Source: Anaerolineaceae bacterium UBA5838 (GTDB taxonomy: Bacteria; Chloroflexota; Anaerolineae; Anaerolineales; Anaerolineaceae). Taken from it: a stretch of 37,778 nucleotides of DNA. The DNA lies in the NCBI GenBank assembly GCA_002432795.1, contig DJGU01000036.1, positions 1,553 through 39,330 of the forward strand, read 5' to 3'. Below, in pieces: positions 1-7,998 of the stretch (position 1 is its first letter; each line of letters starts with the position of its first letter). The notes beneath the pieces were generated by a model, which was not told the origin of the DNA, made no database searches, and worked only from the letters and a program-made list of their open reading frames with translations. A program made the translations under genes and the position numbers.

Positions 1-485
1 TCGAGCACCGCGCGGCGCATGAAAACCCCGGGCTGACCAATAATGTGAAAGGTCATGAGGTCTGGCAGCTTCCAATCGCCATAGCGCATCAGGTTGAAGG
101 CTTTGCCGTGTTCGTCGATCGACTCAACGTCGCTGAAAACGAAAGAAGCTTCAGGGTGCTGGCGGAAGGCTTCCACCGCGCCGGCGATCGCGCCTGGGTA
201 ATAGAGGTCATCCGAATTGAGCCAGCCGATGATCTCACCCGTGGCTTTGGCAAACCCCTTGTTAACACCGTCTGCCTGCCCCTTGTCCTTTTCGGAAACC
301 CAGCCAGAGAGTTTCGGCGCGTATTGCTTGATGATCTCGACACTGTTATCGGTCGAACCGCCATCGATGACCCAGTATTCAATGTTGGGATAATCCTGTT
401 CCAGGACAGAGCGAATTGTCTGCTCAAGAAAGGCAGCCTGGTTGAAGGAGGGGGTGATAATGGAGACGAGTGGCTGAGTGGACAT
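1..485 (-). CDS. Family 2 glycosyltransferase, C-terminus cut by window edge
   Basis: Reading leftward from the ATG at 483-485, the frame stays open to the left edge (about 161 codons). The protein begins MSTQPLVSIITPSFNQ, the classic GT2 opening. It continues with a QTIRSVLEQDYPNIE helix, WVIDGGSTDNS (nucleotide-binding strand and loop) and GWLNSDDLYYPGA, where SDD is the DxD-like metal site expected near residue 95. These are GT-A fold inverting transferases that use nucleotide sugars at the cytoplasmic face of the membrane. It is the most promoter-distal gene seen in the polysaccharide operon and is separated from the gene upstream by about 520 bases. The acceptor and donor cannot be told from sequence, and the C-terminal part lies outside the window. 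Confidence 0.9.
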   Translation of the reverse strand, partial: MSTQPLVSIITPSFNQAAFLEQTIRSVLEQDYPNIEYWVIDGGSTDNSVEIIKQYAPKLSGWVSEKDKGQADGVNKGFAKATGEIIGWLNSDDLYYPGAIAGAVEAFRQHPEASFVFSDVESIDEHGKAFNLMRYGDWKLPDLMTFHIIGQPGVFMRRAVL

Positions 486-625
486 GTGCTAATTATAGAT
501 CAAGTGCCGTAATAGACAAACCCACCACCTTGCCCCCGTCTCCTTTTCGCTGTGCTCAAAGGCTCTTTGACCTGCGCCAAAAGAGGGCTGGAGGGGGTGA
601 GAGGAAACAGAATTTCATGGTCGCT

Positions 626-996
626 GAAGATCTTTCGTTACACTCAGGATGACAAATAGTCGTAGGGCGGAATGGCGTTCTCCTGCCCTCGTAGCGTAGC
701 TGCAAGGGTTCGCCACTCCGCCAATTCAACACCAACGTAGGGCGGAATGCGCCTCATTTGCGCAATCCGCCATTCACAGTCAGCGGATGGAGCAAGCCCC
801 ATCCGTACGAAAGTGTTCAGTTACCAGCCGCGCGATTCAGACCTTCCAGATTTAATGGAAAGGATTATTTTTGTCGGAGTGAGTCCGCAATACGCGTTGG
901 CTTTTTCATTATCTTCTGGCGGTCTCATTCCGACCTACAGTTACTATGTTCGACCTGCGCATTATGTTTGTCATCTGAACGAAGTGAAGAATCTGC
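626..996. repeat. Imperfect inverted pair ending in GATGACAAA
   Basis: The 31 bases at 626-656 and the reverse complement of 967-996 align at about 22 of 31 positions with one gap and share the end GATGACAAA. Sequences of this kind (AGATTCTTCGCT-like, then CAGNATGACA) occur as dispersed repeats in many bacterial genomes, as I recall. The pair brackets the hairpin cluster, so the segment could be a decayed small non-autonomous element, but no target-site duplication is obvious. Confidence 0.45.
661..805. repeat. Tandem REP-like hairpins sharing CGTAGGGCGGAATG
   Basis: Two copies of the direct repeat CGTAGGGCGGAATG (661-674 and 736-749) each open a hairpin. Arms at 666-677 and 711-722 pair at 11 of 12 positions; arms at 741-752 and 760-771 also pair at 11 of 12. 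A third, smaller hairpin pairs CGGATGG (784-790) with CCATCCG (799-805). The arrangement resembles REP/BIME-type extragenic palindromes. A related hairpin lies at 31534-31561. Confidence 0.65.
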
Positions 997-1009
997 TTTA
1001 TTGTCTGAA

Positions 1010-1822
1010 TTACCCAAACAGGCTCTTGTAATCAACCTTATCAAAGATATCCAGCTTGCCGCCGATGGTCGCGTCCAGAACGCGCCGGCCGGCTTTCTCG
1101 TAAGCATGGCGCGCCATGCGGTAGCCCATTTCGGAGGTCTCCAGGTCTGGCAGCTGCCAGCGGAAGCCCTTGCCGAAGTAAGCCGCCGAGAAATGGTTGG
1201 GGTCATCGCCCTCGGATTGCACCGTGGTGTTGGGTTTGCCCTTAGTGGCGAAGCTATGGTCCACGCCAATCAAAACTACCTCGCTGAAACCCATGTGATA
1301 GGCAAGCTGCAGGCAGACGTTGGTTACCGTGGCGCCTTCCCAGACCCGGTTGCGCACATCAGTGGAGAACCTGGGAGTGGTGTAGGTGGTGTAGATAAAG
1401 TGCATCCAGTCGTCCATCTGCAGCCACTTGCTGGCGCGCCACGAGAAAAACTTGGGCATTTGCAGGGCGTTGAATTCCGGCACGGACTGTTCCACCACCA
1501 GGTCGTTGACGCAAACCAGGCAGTTGGGGGTAAAGCCAAGCTCCTCAGAAGCCAGGAAGACCCGATTCATGCCGATGGCGAACTCGTTATTGAGACGGCT
1601 GAGGTCGGTATTCTTCAAAGAAGGTCCATTGCCGACGATGAAACAGCGTTCTCCTTTGTGGCTATCCTTCAACTGAGCCAATCTGCGGCGGGATTCGCGC
1701 CGCCAGGGGTGCAGGTAAGCCGCAGGCAGCTCTGGAATACGTTTGAGGAAGTCATAGCCATTGCGGGCAAGGCGGCCCAGCGCAGAAACTTCGGGAATTG
1801 GATTTGTTTGGCTCATGCTCAC
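1010..1822 (-). CDS. MptE/DUF115-like protein, candidate nonulosonate transferase
   Basis: A 270-residue protein with the signature FIVGNGPSLK at about residues 61-70, followed by TDLSRL and, later, GATVTNVCLQLAYHMGF and VVLIGVDHSF. The GNGPSL loop is shared by the MptE-like (DUF115) family and by GT42 sialyltransferases such as Campylobacter Cst-II, whose start reads similarly (AGNGPSLKEIDYSRL). DUF115 proteins often accompany nonulosonic-acid genes, for example the flagellin Maf proteins. With CMP-nonulosonate synthetases upstream in the same operon, transfer of the activated sugar is a reasonable guess, not a demonstration. The GTG at 1820-1822 overlaps the stop of the upstream SDR (GTGA); an ATG six bases further in (1814-1816) is an alternative start. 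Confidence 0.75.
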   Translation of the reverse strand: MSMSQTNPIPEVSALGRLARNGYDFLKRIPELPAAYLHPWRRESRRRLAQLKDSHKGERCFIVGNGPSLKNTDLSRLNNEFAIGMNRVFLASEELGFTPNCLVCVNDLVVEQSVPEFNALQMPKFFSWRASKWLQMDDWMHFIYTTYTTPRFSTDVRNRVWEGATVTNVCLQLAYHMGFSEVVLIGVDHSFATKGKPNTTVQSEGDDPNHFSAAYFGKGFRWQLPDLETSEMGYRMARHAYEKAGRRVLDATIGGKLDIFDKVDYKSLFG

Positions 1823-2583
1823 TCAGTGCTCAGCCGGCAGGTTGCCCCGCCATCAGCCAGCAACCCCTGCCCGGTAATAAAGCTGGACTGGGTGCTATCT
1901 GCCAGGAAATAGATCACCGAAGCGATTTCTTCGGGCAGCGCAACGCGCCCGTTGACAGTTTTGGCTGCCAGGGCGGCCAGTTGGCTCTCTTCGGTTGCTT
2001 CGTTATCACGCCCGCGGTGGAAGCCGGCGCGCAGCATGGGCGTATCAACCGCTCCGGGCAGGACGGCGTTCACGCGGATATTATCCGGCGCGAACTCAAT
2101 CGCCATGGCACGGGTCAGCGCAAGCAATCCGCCTTTGCTGGCGGCATAGGCAGCGATATTAGCACTGGTAGCCACGGCGTGTACCGACGAAACGTTCACA
2201 ATCGCGCCGCCGCCTTCCGCTTTTAGCAGCGGATAAGCCAGCTTGGCGCCCAGGAAGACCGAGCGCAGGTTAGAAGCCATCACCATATCCCATTCCTCAA
2301 CCGTCGTCTCAACCAGGGGTTTGGTCACCTGGAAGCCGGCATTGTTCACCAGCACATCCAGCGTCGGTGAGAATTCAGTTGCCTGGATGAAGATTTTCTC
2401 GAGGTTCTCTGGCACGGAGATGTCTGCCTGGATGAACATGCCATCGGCAGGGAATTCAGGATAGCTTTTCTGACGGTCAACCCCGATCACGCGGTAACCA
2501 CGTTCGTGGAAATGCCTAACGGTCGCCCGCCCCACGCCCCCAGCGGCGCCGGTGATCAGGATGGTTTTCTTTGATTCGCTCAT
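1819..2583 (-). CDS. Classical short-chain dehydrogenase/reductase
   Basis: A 254-residue SDR. The NAD(P)-binding motif TGAAGGVG is at residues 11-18, NNAG at 80-83, the catalytic Ser at about 133 (NVSSVHA), and the Tyr-Lys pair YAASK at 146-150. The C-terminal GQGLLADGGAT is typical of FabG-like enzymes. The ATG at 2581-2583 is preceded by AGAGGAG at good spacing, which is why the longer in-frame extension was rejected. It lies directly after a D-2-hydroxyacid dehydrogenase and a CMP-nonulosonate synthetase, so it probably reduces or oxidises a sugar precursor of the polymer rather than serving fatty-acid synthesis. The substrate cannot be read from the sequence. Confidence 0.9.
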   Translation of the reverse strand: MSESKKTILITGAAGGVGRATVRHFHERGYRVIGVDRQKSYPEFPADGMFIQADISVPENLEKIFIQATEFSPTLDVLVNNAGFQVTKPLVETTVEEWDMVMASNLRSVFLGAKLAYPLLKAEGGGAIVNVSSVHAVATSANIAAYAASKGGLLALTRAMAIEFAPDNIRVNAVLPGAVDTPMLRAGFHRGRDNEATEESQLAALAAKTVNGRVALPEEIASVIYFLADSTQSSFITGQGLLADGGATCRLSTE

Positions 2584-2605
2584 GGCATCTCCTCTTCTGT
2601 CAGAA

Positions 2606-3586
2606 TTATGCGCGTTTTTCGAGCGCTTTGAGGCTGGCGATATCGCCCACGGGTATATCAAGCCCGATCAGCAAATTGCGCAGGGTGTTCCAGTGGACCC
2701 GTTCCCAATAGAACGGGCTGCTGTTGGTGTTGTGAGGCGAAAGCAGGACGTTATCCATCTGCAAAAGCAGACTGTCCTGCGGGAGAGGCTCCTGCTCGAA
2801 CACGTCCAGCGCCGCGCCGCGCAGACGACCTTGCTGGAGAGCCTCGACCAGAGCGACTTCATGCACTACCGGTCCGCGCGAGGTGTTGATCAGCACCGCG
2901 TTGGGTTTGACCAGGCGTAGGGGTTCGGCGTTGATCAGATGATAGGCGGAAGGGGTCAGGGTGGTGTTGAGGCTGATGTAGTCCGCGCGCTGCAGCAGAT
3001 CCTCCAGGGTGGTCATTTCCACGCCGTTTTCCACCAGGAAGTCCGGCGCGATCTCGACAATGTCGTTTCCCAAAAGCTTCATACCAAAGGCGCGCGCCCT
3101 TCTCAGGACAGCCTTGCCGCAGTTGCCCACGCCGATAACGCCAAGGGTTGATTCGCTCAGGGTGTGGCCGGGGATTTTATCCCAAACGCCATTCTTCATG
3201 GCGCGGTCCATCCAGGGTTGCAAACGGGCAAAGTTGAGCATGCTGTTTATGACGCTTTCAGAGACAGGCACTGTGAAGGCGTTGGGAGTGTTCATGACCC
3301 GCACACCCATGGATTCTGCCGCTTGCTTGTCGATCGAGTCGATACCGGTACCCCACTTGGAAATAACCTTCAGGGCGGGCAAGCAGGCTTTGATGACGTC
3401 GGCGTTGTAGCGGTCATCACCGCAAATAGCGCCCTCGAACTGATCAGCATAGCGCAGGATTTCCTCCGCTTCAAGGCGTTCATGGACTTCCGGGATGATG
3501 GGATGGATGCCGAAATGTTCCAGGACGGGAGTAAAGCGATCCATGAAAGGCAGCATGTATGGGGCAGAAACTAAGACGTTCTTCAT
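2606..3586 (-). CDS. D-isomer-specific 2-hydroxyacid dehydrogenase
   Basis: A 326-residue enzyme of the phosphoglycerate/formate dehydrogenase family. The split catalytic domain flanks a Rossmann core with GVIGVGNCG at about 149-157. The catalytic triad is intact: Arg237 (NTSRGP), Glu266 (DVFEQEP) and His285 (SPHNT). NAD-dependent oxidation or reduction of a 2-hydroxy/2-keto acid is expected. It follows the CMP-nonulosonate synthetase by ten bases and precedes an SDR, so it may act on a keto-acid sugar or a precursor in the same pathway; a housekeeping serine-pathway role is less likely given the location. GAGG lies upstream of the ATG at 3584-3586. Confidence 0.9.
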   Translation of the reverse strand: MKNVLVSAPYMLPFMDRFTPVLEHFGIHPIIPEVHERLEAEEILRYADQFEGAICGDDRYNADVIKACLPALKVISKWGTGIDSIDKQAAESMGVRVMNTPNAFTVPVSESVINSMLNFARLQPWMDRAMKNGVWDKIPGHTLSESTLGVIGVGNCGKAVLRRARAFGMKLLGNDIVEIAPDFLVENGVEMTTLEDLLQRADYISLNTTLTPSAYHLINAEPLRLVKPNAVLINTSRGPVVHEVALVEALQQGRLRGAALDVFEQEPLPQDSLLLQMDNVLLSPHNTNSSPFYWERVHWNTLRNLLIGLDIPVGDIASLKALEKRA

Positions 3587-3596
3587 TCGAACAACC

Positions 3597-4274
3597 TCAT
3601 TGTATATTTTGGTGAGTCATCAGCGTCTCGGCGATGACAAAATCCAGCTCCACGTCAATATCCGTGGCTTCGCGAGCATCGATCTCAAACATCATGGGTC
3701 TCTCACCCAGCCGGTTGCGCCTCGAAATCAGGGTCTCGCGGGTGAAGAGGTAGATGCAGGAATTTTCCTCATAGATTGGAGGAAGATCCTGTGTGCGCAA
3801 GAGAACCGCTGGATTGTGATTTACCGCACGCCCAAGTTCATCCCAAAGACGGGTCTGCAAGCGGGTAACGCCAAAAAGGGAATCGTATTCCGGGTAGGAC
3901 TGGCGCAGTTGGTCAATGGCGCGCCGGATCGTTTCAGCCTTGAGCAAGGGATTGGTGCTGTGCGTTTGCAGGTAGAGATCTGCGGGCACCTGGGCGGTAT
4001 CGTGAATCAGGATCTCATTGGTGGGAGTGGTGTCGGCGCGCAATTCTTCCGGGCGCAGCAGCACCTTCACCTGCGGGTAATCCCGCGAGAGCCCTTCAAT
4101 CACTGGCTGTGAGTCTGTGTCCACCACCACCTGGCTGATTGCTTCAACGCTCAGGAGGGTCTCGATGATGTGCGCGTAAAGCGGCTTGCCGCACATAAGG
4201 CGGAAATTTTTTCCGGGCACGCGTTTGGAGTCGTGGCGCATGGGCACCAGGGCAACGATCTTTTCGAGTTTCAT
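3597..4274 (-). CDS. CMP-nonulosonate (acylneuraminate) cytidylyltransferase
   Basis: A 225-residue nucleotidyltransferase of the NeuA/CMP-Kdo synthetase family, which activates a nonulosonic acid with CTP. The N-terminal nucleotide loop PMRHDSKRVPGKN spans residues 11-23, with VVDTDS, LYLQTHSTNPLL and, near the end, ATDIDVELDF, where NeuA proteins carry an acidic metal-binding stretch. It is a stand-alone catalytic domain without a HAD extension. Start: ATG at 4272-4274 preceded by AAGGAGG, overlapping the upstream stop as ATGA. It is one of three cytidylyltransferases of this superfamily in the operon. A strict assignment to sialic, legionaminic or pseudaminic acid is not possible from sequence alone. 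Confidence 0.88.
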   Translation of the reverse strand: MKLEKIVALVPMRHDSKRVPGKNFRLMCGKPLYAHIIETLLSVEAISQVVVDTDSQPVIEGLSRDYPQVKVLLRPEELRADTTPTNEILIHDTAQVPADLYLQTHSTNPLLKAETIRRAIDQLRQSYPEYDSLFGVTRLQTRLWDELGRAVNHNPAVLLRTQDLPPIYEENSCIYLFTRETLISRRNRLGERPMMFEIDAREATDIDVELDFVIAETLMTHQNIQ

Positions 4275-5893
4275 TGGGGGTCCTCCTTGAGCATAAAATC
4301 CCCGCCGTGCAGGATGCCGTCATGGATCGTCTGCAGCGTAACTGAGTTTTCGGGCAGAAGTGCCTGCCAGGGAAATTCTTTGAGAGTTACGTAACCCGCC
4401 CAGACGCCATCCGGCTTTAAAAAGTCTTCGAAGCTGAGCGAGGAGCGGTAAAGCTGCCAGTAGAGGAAGCGGCGGGCGTTGTGCTTGAAGTGTGCCGGCA
4501 CCTCAACCGTTTCCGCGCCCAAAAGGGAGTCGAGTTTAGCTTGGTAGGCAACTTTGGTTTCCGGTAACCATGCAACCTCGGAGGCGGTGAAACGCGCTTT
4601 GCCAGCCGAGAGCACCGCAGCGCCGAGGATAGAGGCTTCCAGCCCGATGGTGGAATTGTAGATCAGGACGAACTTTGCCATGCGGATCAGGTCGTAAGAG
4701 TTGACGTATTCCTTGGGCGGGATGAAGTGCAGATTGGGGATTTTCCTCAGACCGCGTGCTTCCGCCCACTCTGCCACCGATTCTTCGCTGGCTTTGCCAA
4801 CACGGGCTTCGTCCGGGTGGGCACGGATCACAAACAGAGTTTCGGGATGCGCCCTGGCGGTAATCAGCAGAGAATCGAGCCAGGTGAACATGTCTTCAAA
4901 TACCACATTGGCGTGCGGTTGGCTGGTGTCGAAGATGACGTTGGTGAAGATTGGCACCACCTGCTTGAATTTAGCCGCTTTTTGCTGGAAATCCGGGCGC
5001 AGCTCGCTCATTTCCGGCCAGAACTTGACCCCTGCCATGTGGAAATCCCCTTTGAAGCGCTTGCTCAGATAGTCGTCCAGGCGTTGATTTTGAGCTTCGT
5101 TCAGTTGGAAATCGGTTGGGATGTCGAGGTCGTAGGCAGTTGCATCCCCTTCGGTGAAGTAGGCGCTGAAGGGGCGGATGCCAACTTCGTGGCTGATGAC
5201 GCGGATGCCGTATTTGCGTGCCACCCAACGGGCGGTGGCTTCGGGGTATTGCATGCCGTTGAAGACTACCACCGTCTGAGGTTGCGTCTCTTGAATCAGC
5301 GCTTCAAACTGCAGTGCCAGCGAATAGGCTGAGCGAATGTACTTCATGAACAATGAGCGTGTCAGTTCGTTGTCGGCTAAGTGATGCCTGCGCAGGATCC
5401 AGCGCATTGAAGGCAGCGCCAACTCACCAAGAGGCAGATCAGCATAAGTGAAACGGCTAAGCTGATTGAGGTCAAGCGGCTCAAGTAAACCCTGGGGCAG
5501 TGCCTCGGCATCAAACCCGAAAGAAACGACCTCTGACTGACCGAAAAGGGCTTCAGATTGCCGCATGCATGCTCTGCAGGGAGGATGGTGATGCATGGCG
5601 TTGCGTTTTGTGCCGAAAACACAGGGAGCCAAGCCCTGCTGGCAGACAAAATGGATCACACGCACGCCCTTGAGCTCTAGCGACCAGGCACTAAGGGCGG
5701 CAAAAGCCGCGTTCAGGCTGGTGCCAGTTAAACGCGTGGAGACGTCAAAGAATATTACAGGAGCCCCGGTCTTTTCTGGGGTTGCTTCAGCTACCTGGCT
5801 TGAGAGGACGGCAAAGCGGCGATCGTTGGCACGATGTACCGCCTCAAGCTTCAGGCGCAGGTTTGCGCGCTCAATAAACTTTGGGGTTTTCAT
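4271..5893 (-). CDS. Capsule-type surface polysaccharide glycosyltransferase
   Basis: A 540-residue protein with a C-terminal half like capsule polysaccharide biosynthesis/GT-B proteins. It has FVIRAHPDEAR (nucleotide-sugar loop), then YDLIRMAKFVLIYNSTIGLEASILG, the conserved phosphate-binding region in which a Glu contacts the donor. The N-terminal part carries a cysteine-rich stretch (PCRACMRQSEALFG). A second protein of the same broad type is at 19185-20849, but the two are far diverged. It begins two bases after the stop of the short NeuB, so it may transfer the sugar made by that synthase. Donor and linkage are unknown. Family-level confidence is fair; the N-terminal domain I do not recognise. 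Confidence 0.7.
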   Translation of the reverse strand: MKTPKFIERANLRLKLEAVHRANDRRFAVLSSQVAEATPEKTGAPVIFFDVSTRLTGTSLNAAFAALSAWSLELKGVRVIHFVCQQGLAPCVFGTKRNAMHHHPPCRACMRQSEALFGQSEVVSFGFDAEALPQGLLEPLDLNQLSRFTYADLPLGELALPSMRWILRRHHLADNELTRSLFMKYIRSAYSLALQFEALIQETQPQTVVVFNGMQYPEATARWVARKYGIRVISHEVGIRPFSAYFTEGDATAYDLDIPTDFQLNEAQNQRLDDYLSKRFKGDFHMAGVKFWPEMSELRPDFQQKAAKFKQVVPIFTNVIFDTSQPHANVVFEDMFTWLDSLLITARAHPETLFVIRAHPDEARVGKASEESVAEWAEARGLRKIPNLHFIPPKEYVNSYDLIRMAKFVLIYNSTIGLEASILGAAVLSAGKARFTASEVAWLPETKVAYQAKLDSLLGAETVEVPAHFKHNARRFLYWQLYRSSLSFEDFLKPDGVWAGYVTLKEFPWQALLPENSVTLQTIHDGILHGGDFMLKEDPQ

Positions 5894-5894
5894 C

Positions 5895-6773
5895 TTACTG
5901 GCTAAACCGCCTTAATTTGCTCAAGGAAGACAGCTCGCTGTCATAAACGCGCTTAACGCCATCACCCAGCGAACGCTCCGTGACGCGGATGTACTTAACC
6001 AGGCTGGCAAGCCCTTGCGGCTCCACCGAGGCGCTTTGGTCTGAACCCCACATGGCGCGGTCAAGCGTGATGTGGCGCTCAACCAGGCAGGCTCCCAGTG
6101 CCACAGCCACTGCCGAGGGCACCAAGCCCACTTCATGCCCGGAATATCCAATAGGGCAAAGGCTGGTCATGTCGCGCAGGGTTTGGATCATGCGCAGGTT
6201 GAGCTCCTCTGGCGGGCAGGGATAGCTGCTGGTGGTGTGGCAGAGGATCAGGTTCTCTTCGCCGATGATTTCCAGGGCGGACTTAATTTCGTTGAGAGTG
6301 GACATCCCGGTTGAGACGATCAGAGGTTTGCCCGTGGCGCGGTAAGCACGCAAGAGCTCCAAATCCGTCAGCAGGGCGGATGGAAGTTTGTGGGCAGGCG
6401 GATTGAAGCGCTCAATGAATTCAAGCGACGGGATATCCCAGGAGGACGCAAACCAATCGATGCCGAGCTCTTTGGCAAAACGATCGATTTCTGTGTAAGC
6501 TTCGTCATCGAATTCCACCTTGTAGCGATAATCAAGGTAAGTGATGTAGCCCCAGGGGGTATCGCGCATCTGGCTGCGCTGATGTTCGGGCACACAAAGT
6601 TCGGGTGTGCGTTTCTGGAATTTGACCGCGTCCGCGCCGGACCTTTTAGCGACCTCCATCAATTTTTTCGCGACGTCAATGTCGCCGTTGTGGTTGATAC
6701 CAATTTCGCCAATAATGTAAGCGGGATGTCCGTCACCGATCTTGCGGTTACCAATACTTACTTCACGATTCAT
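5895..6773 (-). CDS. NeuB-family nonulosonate synthase lacking the SAF domain
   Basis: A 292-residue protein with the whole NeuB TIM barrel: IIGEIGINHNGD, AVKFQKR, IVSTGMSTLNEI, CHTTSSYPCPPEELNLRMI, GYSGHEVG and ERHITLDRAMWGSDQ. Members condense phosphoenolpyruvate with an N-acyl-mannosamine-like sugar, or its 6-phosphate, to make a nine-carbon ulosonic acid. Usual members have 340-360 residues and end in an antifreeze-like SAF domain that reaches into the partner's active site. Here the chain stops at KLRRFSQ, just where that domain would start, and the next gene begins two bases later, so this is a real end. The ATG at 6771-6773 has TTAGGAG upstream and overlaps the NeuA-HAD gene by 11 bases. 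Confidence 0.9.
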   Translation of the reverse strand: MNREVSIGNRKIGDGHPAYIIGEIGINHNGDIDVAKKLMEVAKRSGADAVKFQKRTPELCVPEHQRSQMRDTPWGYITYLDYRYKVEFDDEAYTEIDRFAKELGIDWFASSWDIPSLEFIERFNPPAHKLPSALLTDLELLRAYRATGKPLIVSTGMSTLNEIKSALEIIGEENLILCHTTSSYPCPPEELNLRMIQTLRDMTSLCPIGYSGHEVGLVPSAVAVALGACLVERHITLDRAMWGSDQSASVEPQGLASLVKYIRVTERSLGDGVKRVYDSELSSLSKLRRFSQ

Positions 6774-7998
6774 GTTCGCTCCTAAGGATAGTTTCAATCA
6801 ATTCGCGGATAGCGCCGCGACCGCCGGGTTTGCTCAGCACCAGGTCTGCACGCTGGATAACTTCAGCCTGCGCGTCCTGCGGACAAGCAAAATATCCCAC
6901 AAAAGGCAACACAGGCAGATCATTCAGGTCGTTACCTATGTAAATGACCTCAGCCGGGCTTAATTTGCGGTCCTTAATGAGCTGCTGGATAGCCTGCGCC
7001 TTGTCTTGCACGCCCTGATAGACTTCAAGTTTCAGTTTGCGTGCCCGGGCACTGACCACCGGGTTTTCTTCCCGGGAGAGGATCATGGCATGCACTTTTC
7101 CGTGCTGACGCAGCATATCCAGGCCAAAGCCATCTGAGCGGCTGCAGATCACACTTTCGCGCTCATCCTGGTCGGTGATAACGGTATCGTCAGTGAAGAC
7201 GCCGTCAAAATCCATTACCAACAATTTCGGCTGAGCCGGGAATTGCCTGCGGCTCTTAAGAGGATCCACTGGCATAAGCTTGTAATCCTGCATCAGCCGC
7301 GCATAGCGCGCCATGTCAGCAGGTGTGTCGATATCCACCGTATAGCGCGGGTCAATCAGCACCGGCAAAATAACGTCGCCAGTCAGAGACCCCTTTTCAA
7401 GGATGGTGCTGGTGCGGATAACATCCACGTGCCCTGTCTGCCAGTAAGTTTTTGGCAGCTCCTGGCGCGGCGCGTTGTAGGGTTCCTTGAGGTTTGGCAG
7501 GCTTAAAAGTGGCCGCAACTGGTGCGAATCCGGCTCAATCCGCCACATCTTGAAGGGATTTTGTCCGCTGGGCACCACGCCGCGCACGCAATCTGCCTGG
7601 GGGTTGGTGAGCATCAGCTCAATAGCTTCATCGATTAAGCCAGCAGGTCGCACGGGCGAGGTTGGGCGCAATTGCACCACGAAATCCGGGTGATAGTTCT
7701 CATGTTCAGCCAGCCAGCCGAGAGCCTGTTGGAAAACTGGCAAATCGGTGGTGTCGTCCTGGGCGAGTTCTGCAGGTCGCAGAAAAGGCACTTCAGCGCC
7801 CCACTCGCGCGCCACAGCGGCAATTTCTTCATCGTCGGTCGAGACGATCACACGCGTCACATGCTGCGATTGCAAGCCTGCGGCGATGCTGTAGGCAATC
7901 AACGGCGCGCCGGCAAAATTGCAGATGTTCTTGCGTGGGATGCCCTTTGAGCCGCCCCTTGCCGGGATCAATGCCAACACTTCGGGTTTGCCTACCAT
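6763..7998 (-). CDS. CMP-nonulosonate synthetase fused to HAD phosphatase
   Basis: A 411-residue two-domain protein. Residues about 1-235 form a NeuA cytidylyltransferase (IPARGGSKGIPRKN, STDDEE, QLRPTSPVRP, YTVDIDTPAD). From about residue 255 there is a KdsC/YrbI-type HAD domain. All four HAD motifs are present: DFDGVFTDD (nucleophile and acid/base Asp), ILSRE, QDKAQAI (Lys) and GNDLNDLP. This is the layout of vertebrate CMAS and of some bacterial enzymes. A working phosphatase suggests that the upstream product is a nonulosonate 9-phosphate. GGAGG lies nine bases before the ATG at 7996-7998; the TTG nine bases earlier is less likely. It overlaps the upstream SDR by seven bases and the NeuB start by 11. 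Confidence 0.92.
   Translation of the reverse strand: MVGKPEVLALIPARGGSKGIPRKNICNFAGAPLIAYSIAAGLQSQHVTRVIVSTDDEEIAAVAREWGAEVPFLRPAELAQDDTTDLPVFQQALGWLAEHENYHPDFVVQLRPTSPVRPAGLIDEAIELMLTNPQADCVRGVVPSGQNPFKMWRIEPDSHQLRPLLSLPNLKEPYNAPRQELPKTYWQTGHVDVIRTSTILEKGSLTGDVILPVLIDPRYTVDIDTPADMARYARLMQDYKLMPVDPLKSRRQFPAQPKLLVMDFDGVFTDDTVITDQDERESVICSRSDGFGLDMLRQHGKVHAMILSREENPVVSARARKLKLEVYQGVQDKAQAIQQLIKDRKLSPAEVIYIGNDLNDLPVLPFVGYFACPQDAQAEVIQRADLVLSKPGGRGAIRELIETILRSEHES

Larger units (their letters stand above)
486..1009. other. Intergenic gap with small repeats, no gene seen
   Basis: This is the only long gap inside the minus-strand operon. No frame here has coding character. It contains three short hairpins (661-805) and an imperfect inverted pair of a roughly 30-base motif (626-656 and 967-996), listed separately. 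I see no convincing T-tract terminator, so it is unclear whether transcription continues into the GT2 gene at 485. Confidence 0.6.

Noticed and set aside
784..805. Hairpin considered as a transcription terminator
   Set aside because: No T tract follows on either strand and the stem is only seven base pairs.
758..1912. A 384-codon open frame on the plus strand
   Set aside because: It is antisense to the DUF115-like gene and runs through the repeat-rich gap; it has no ribosome site and reads as low-complexity non-conserved protein.
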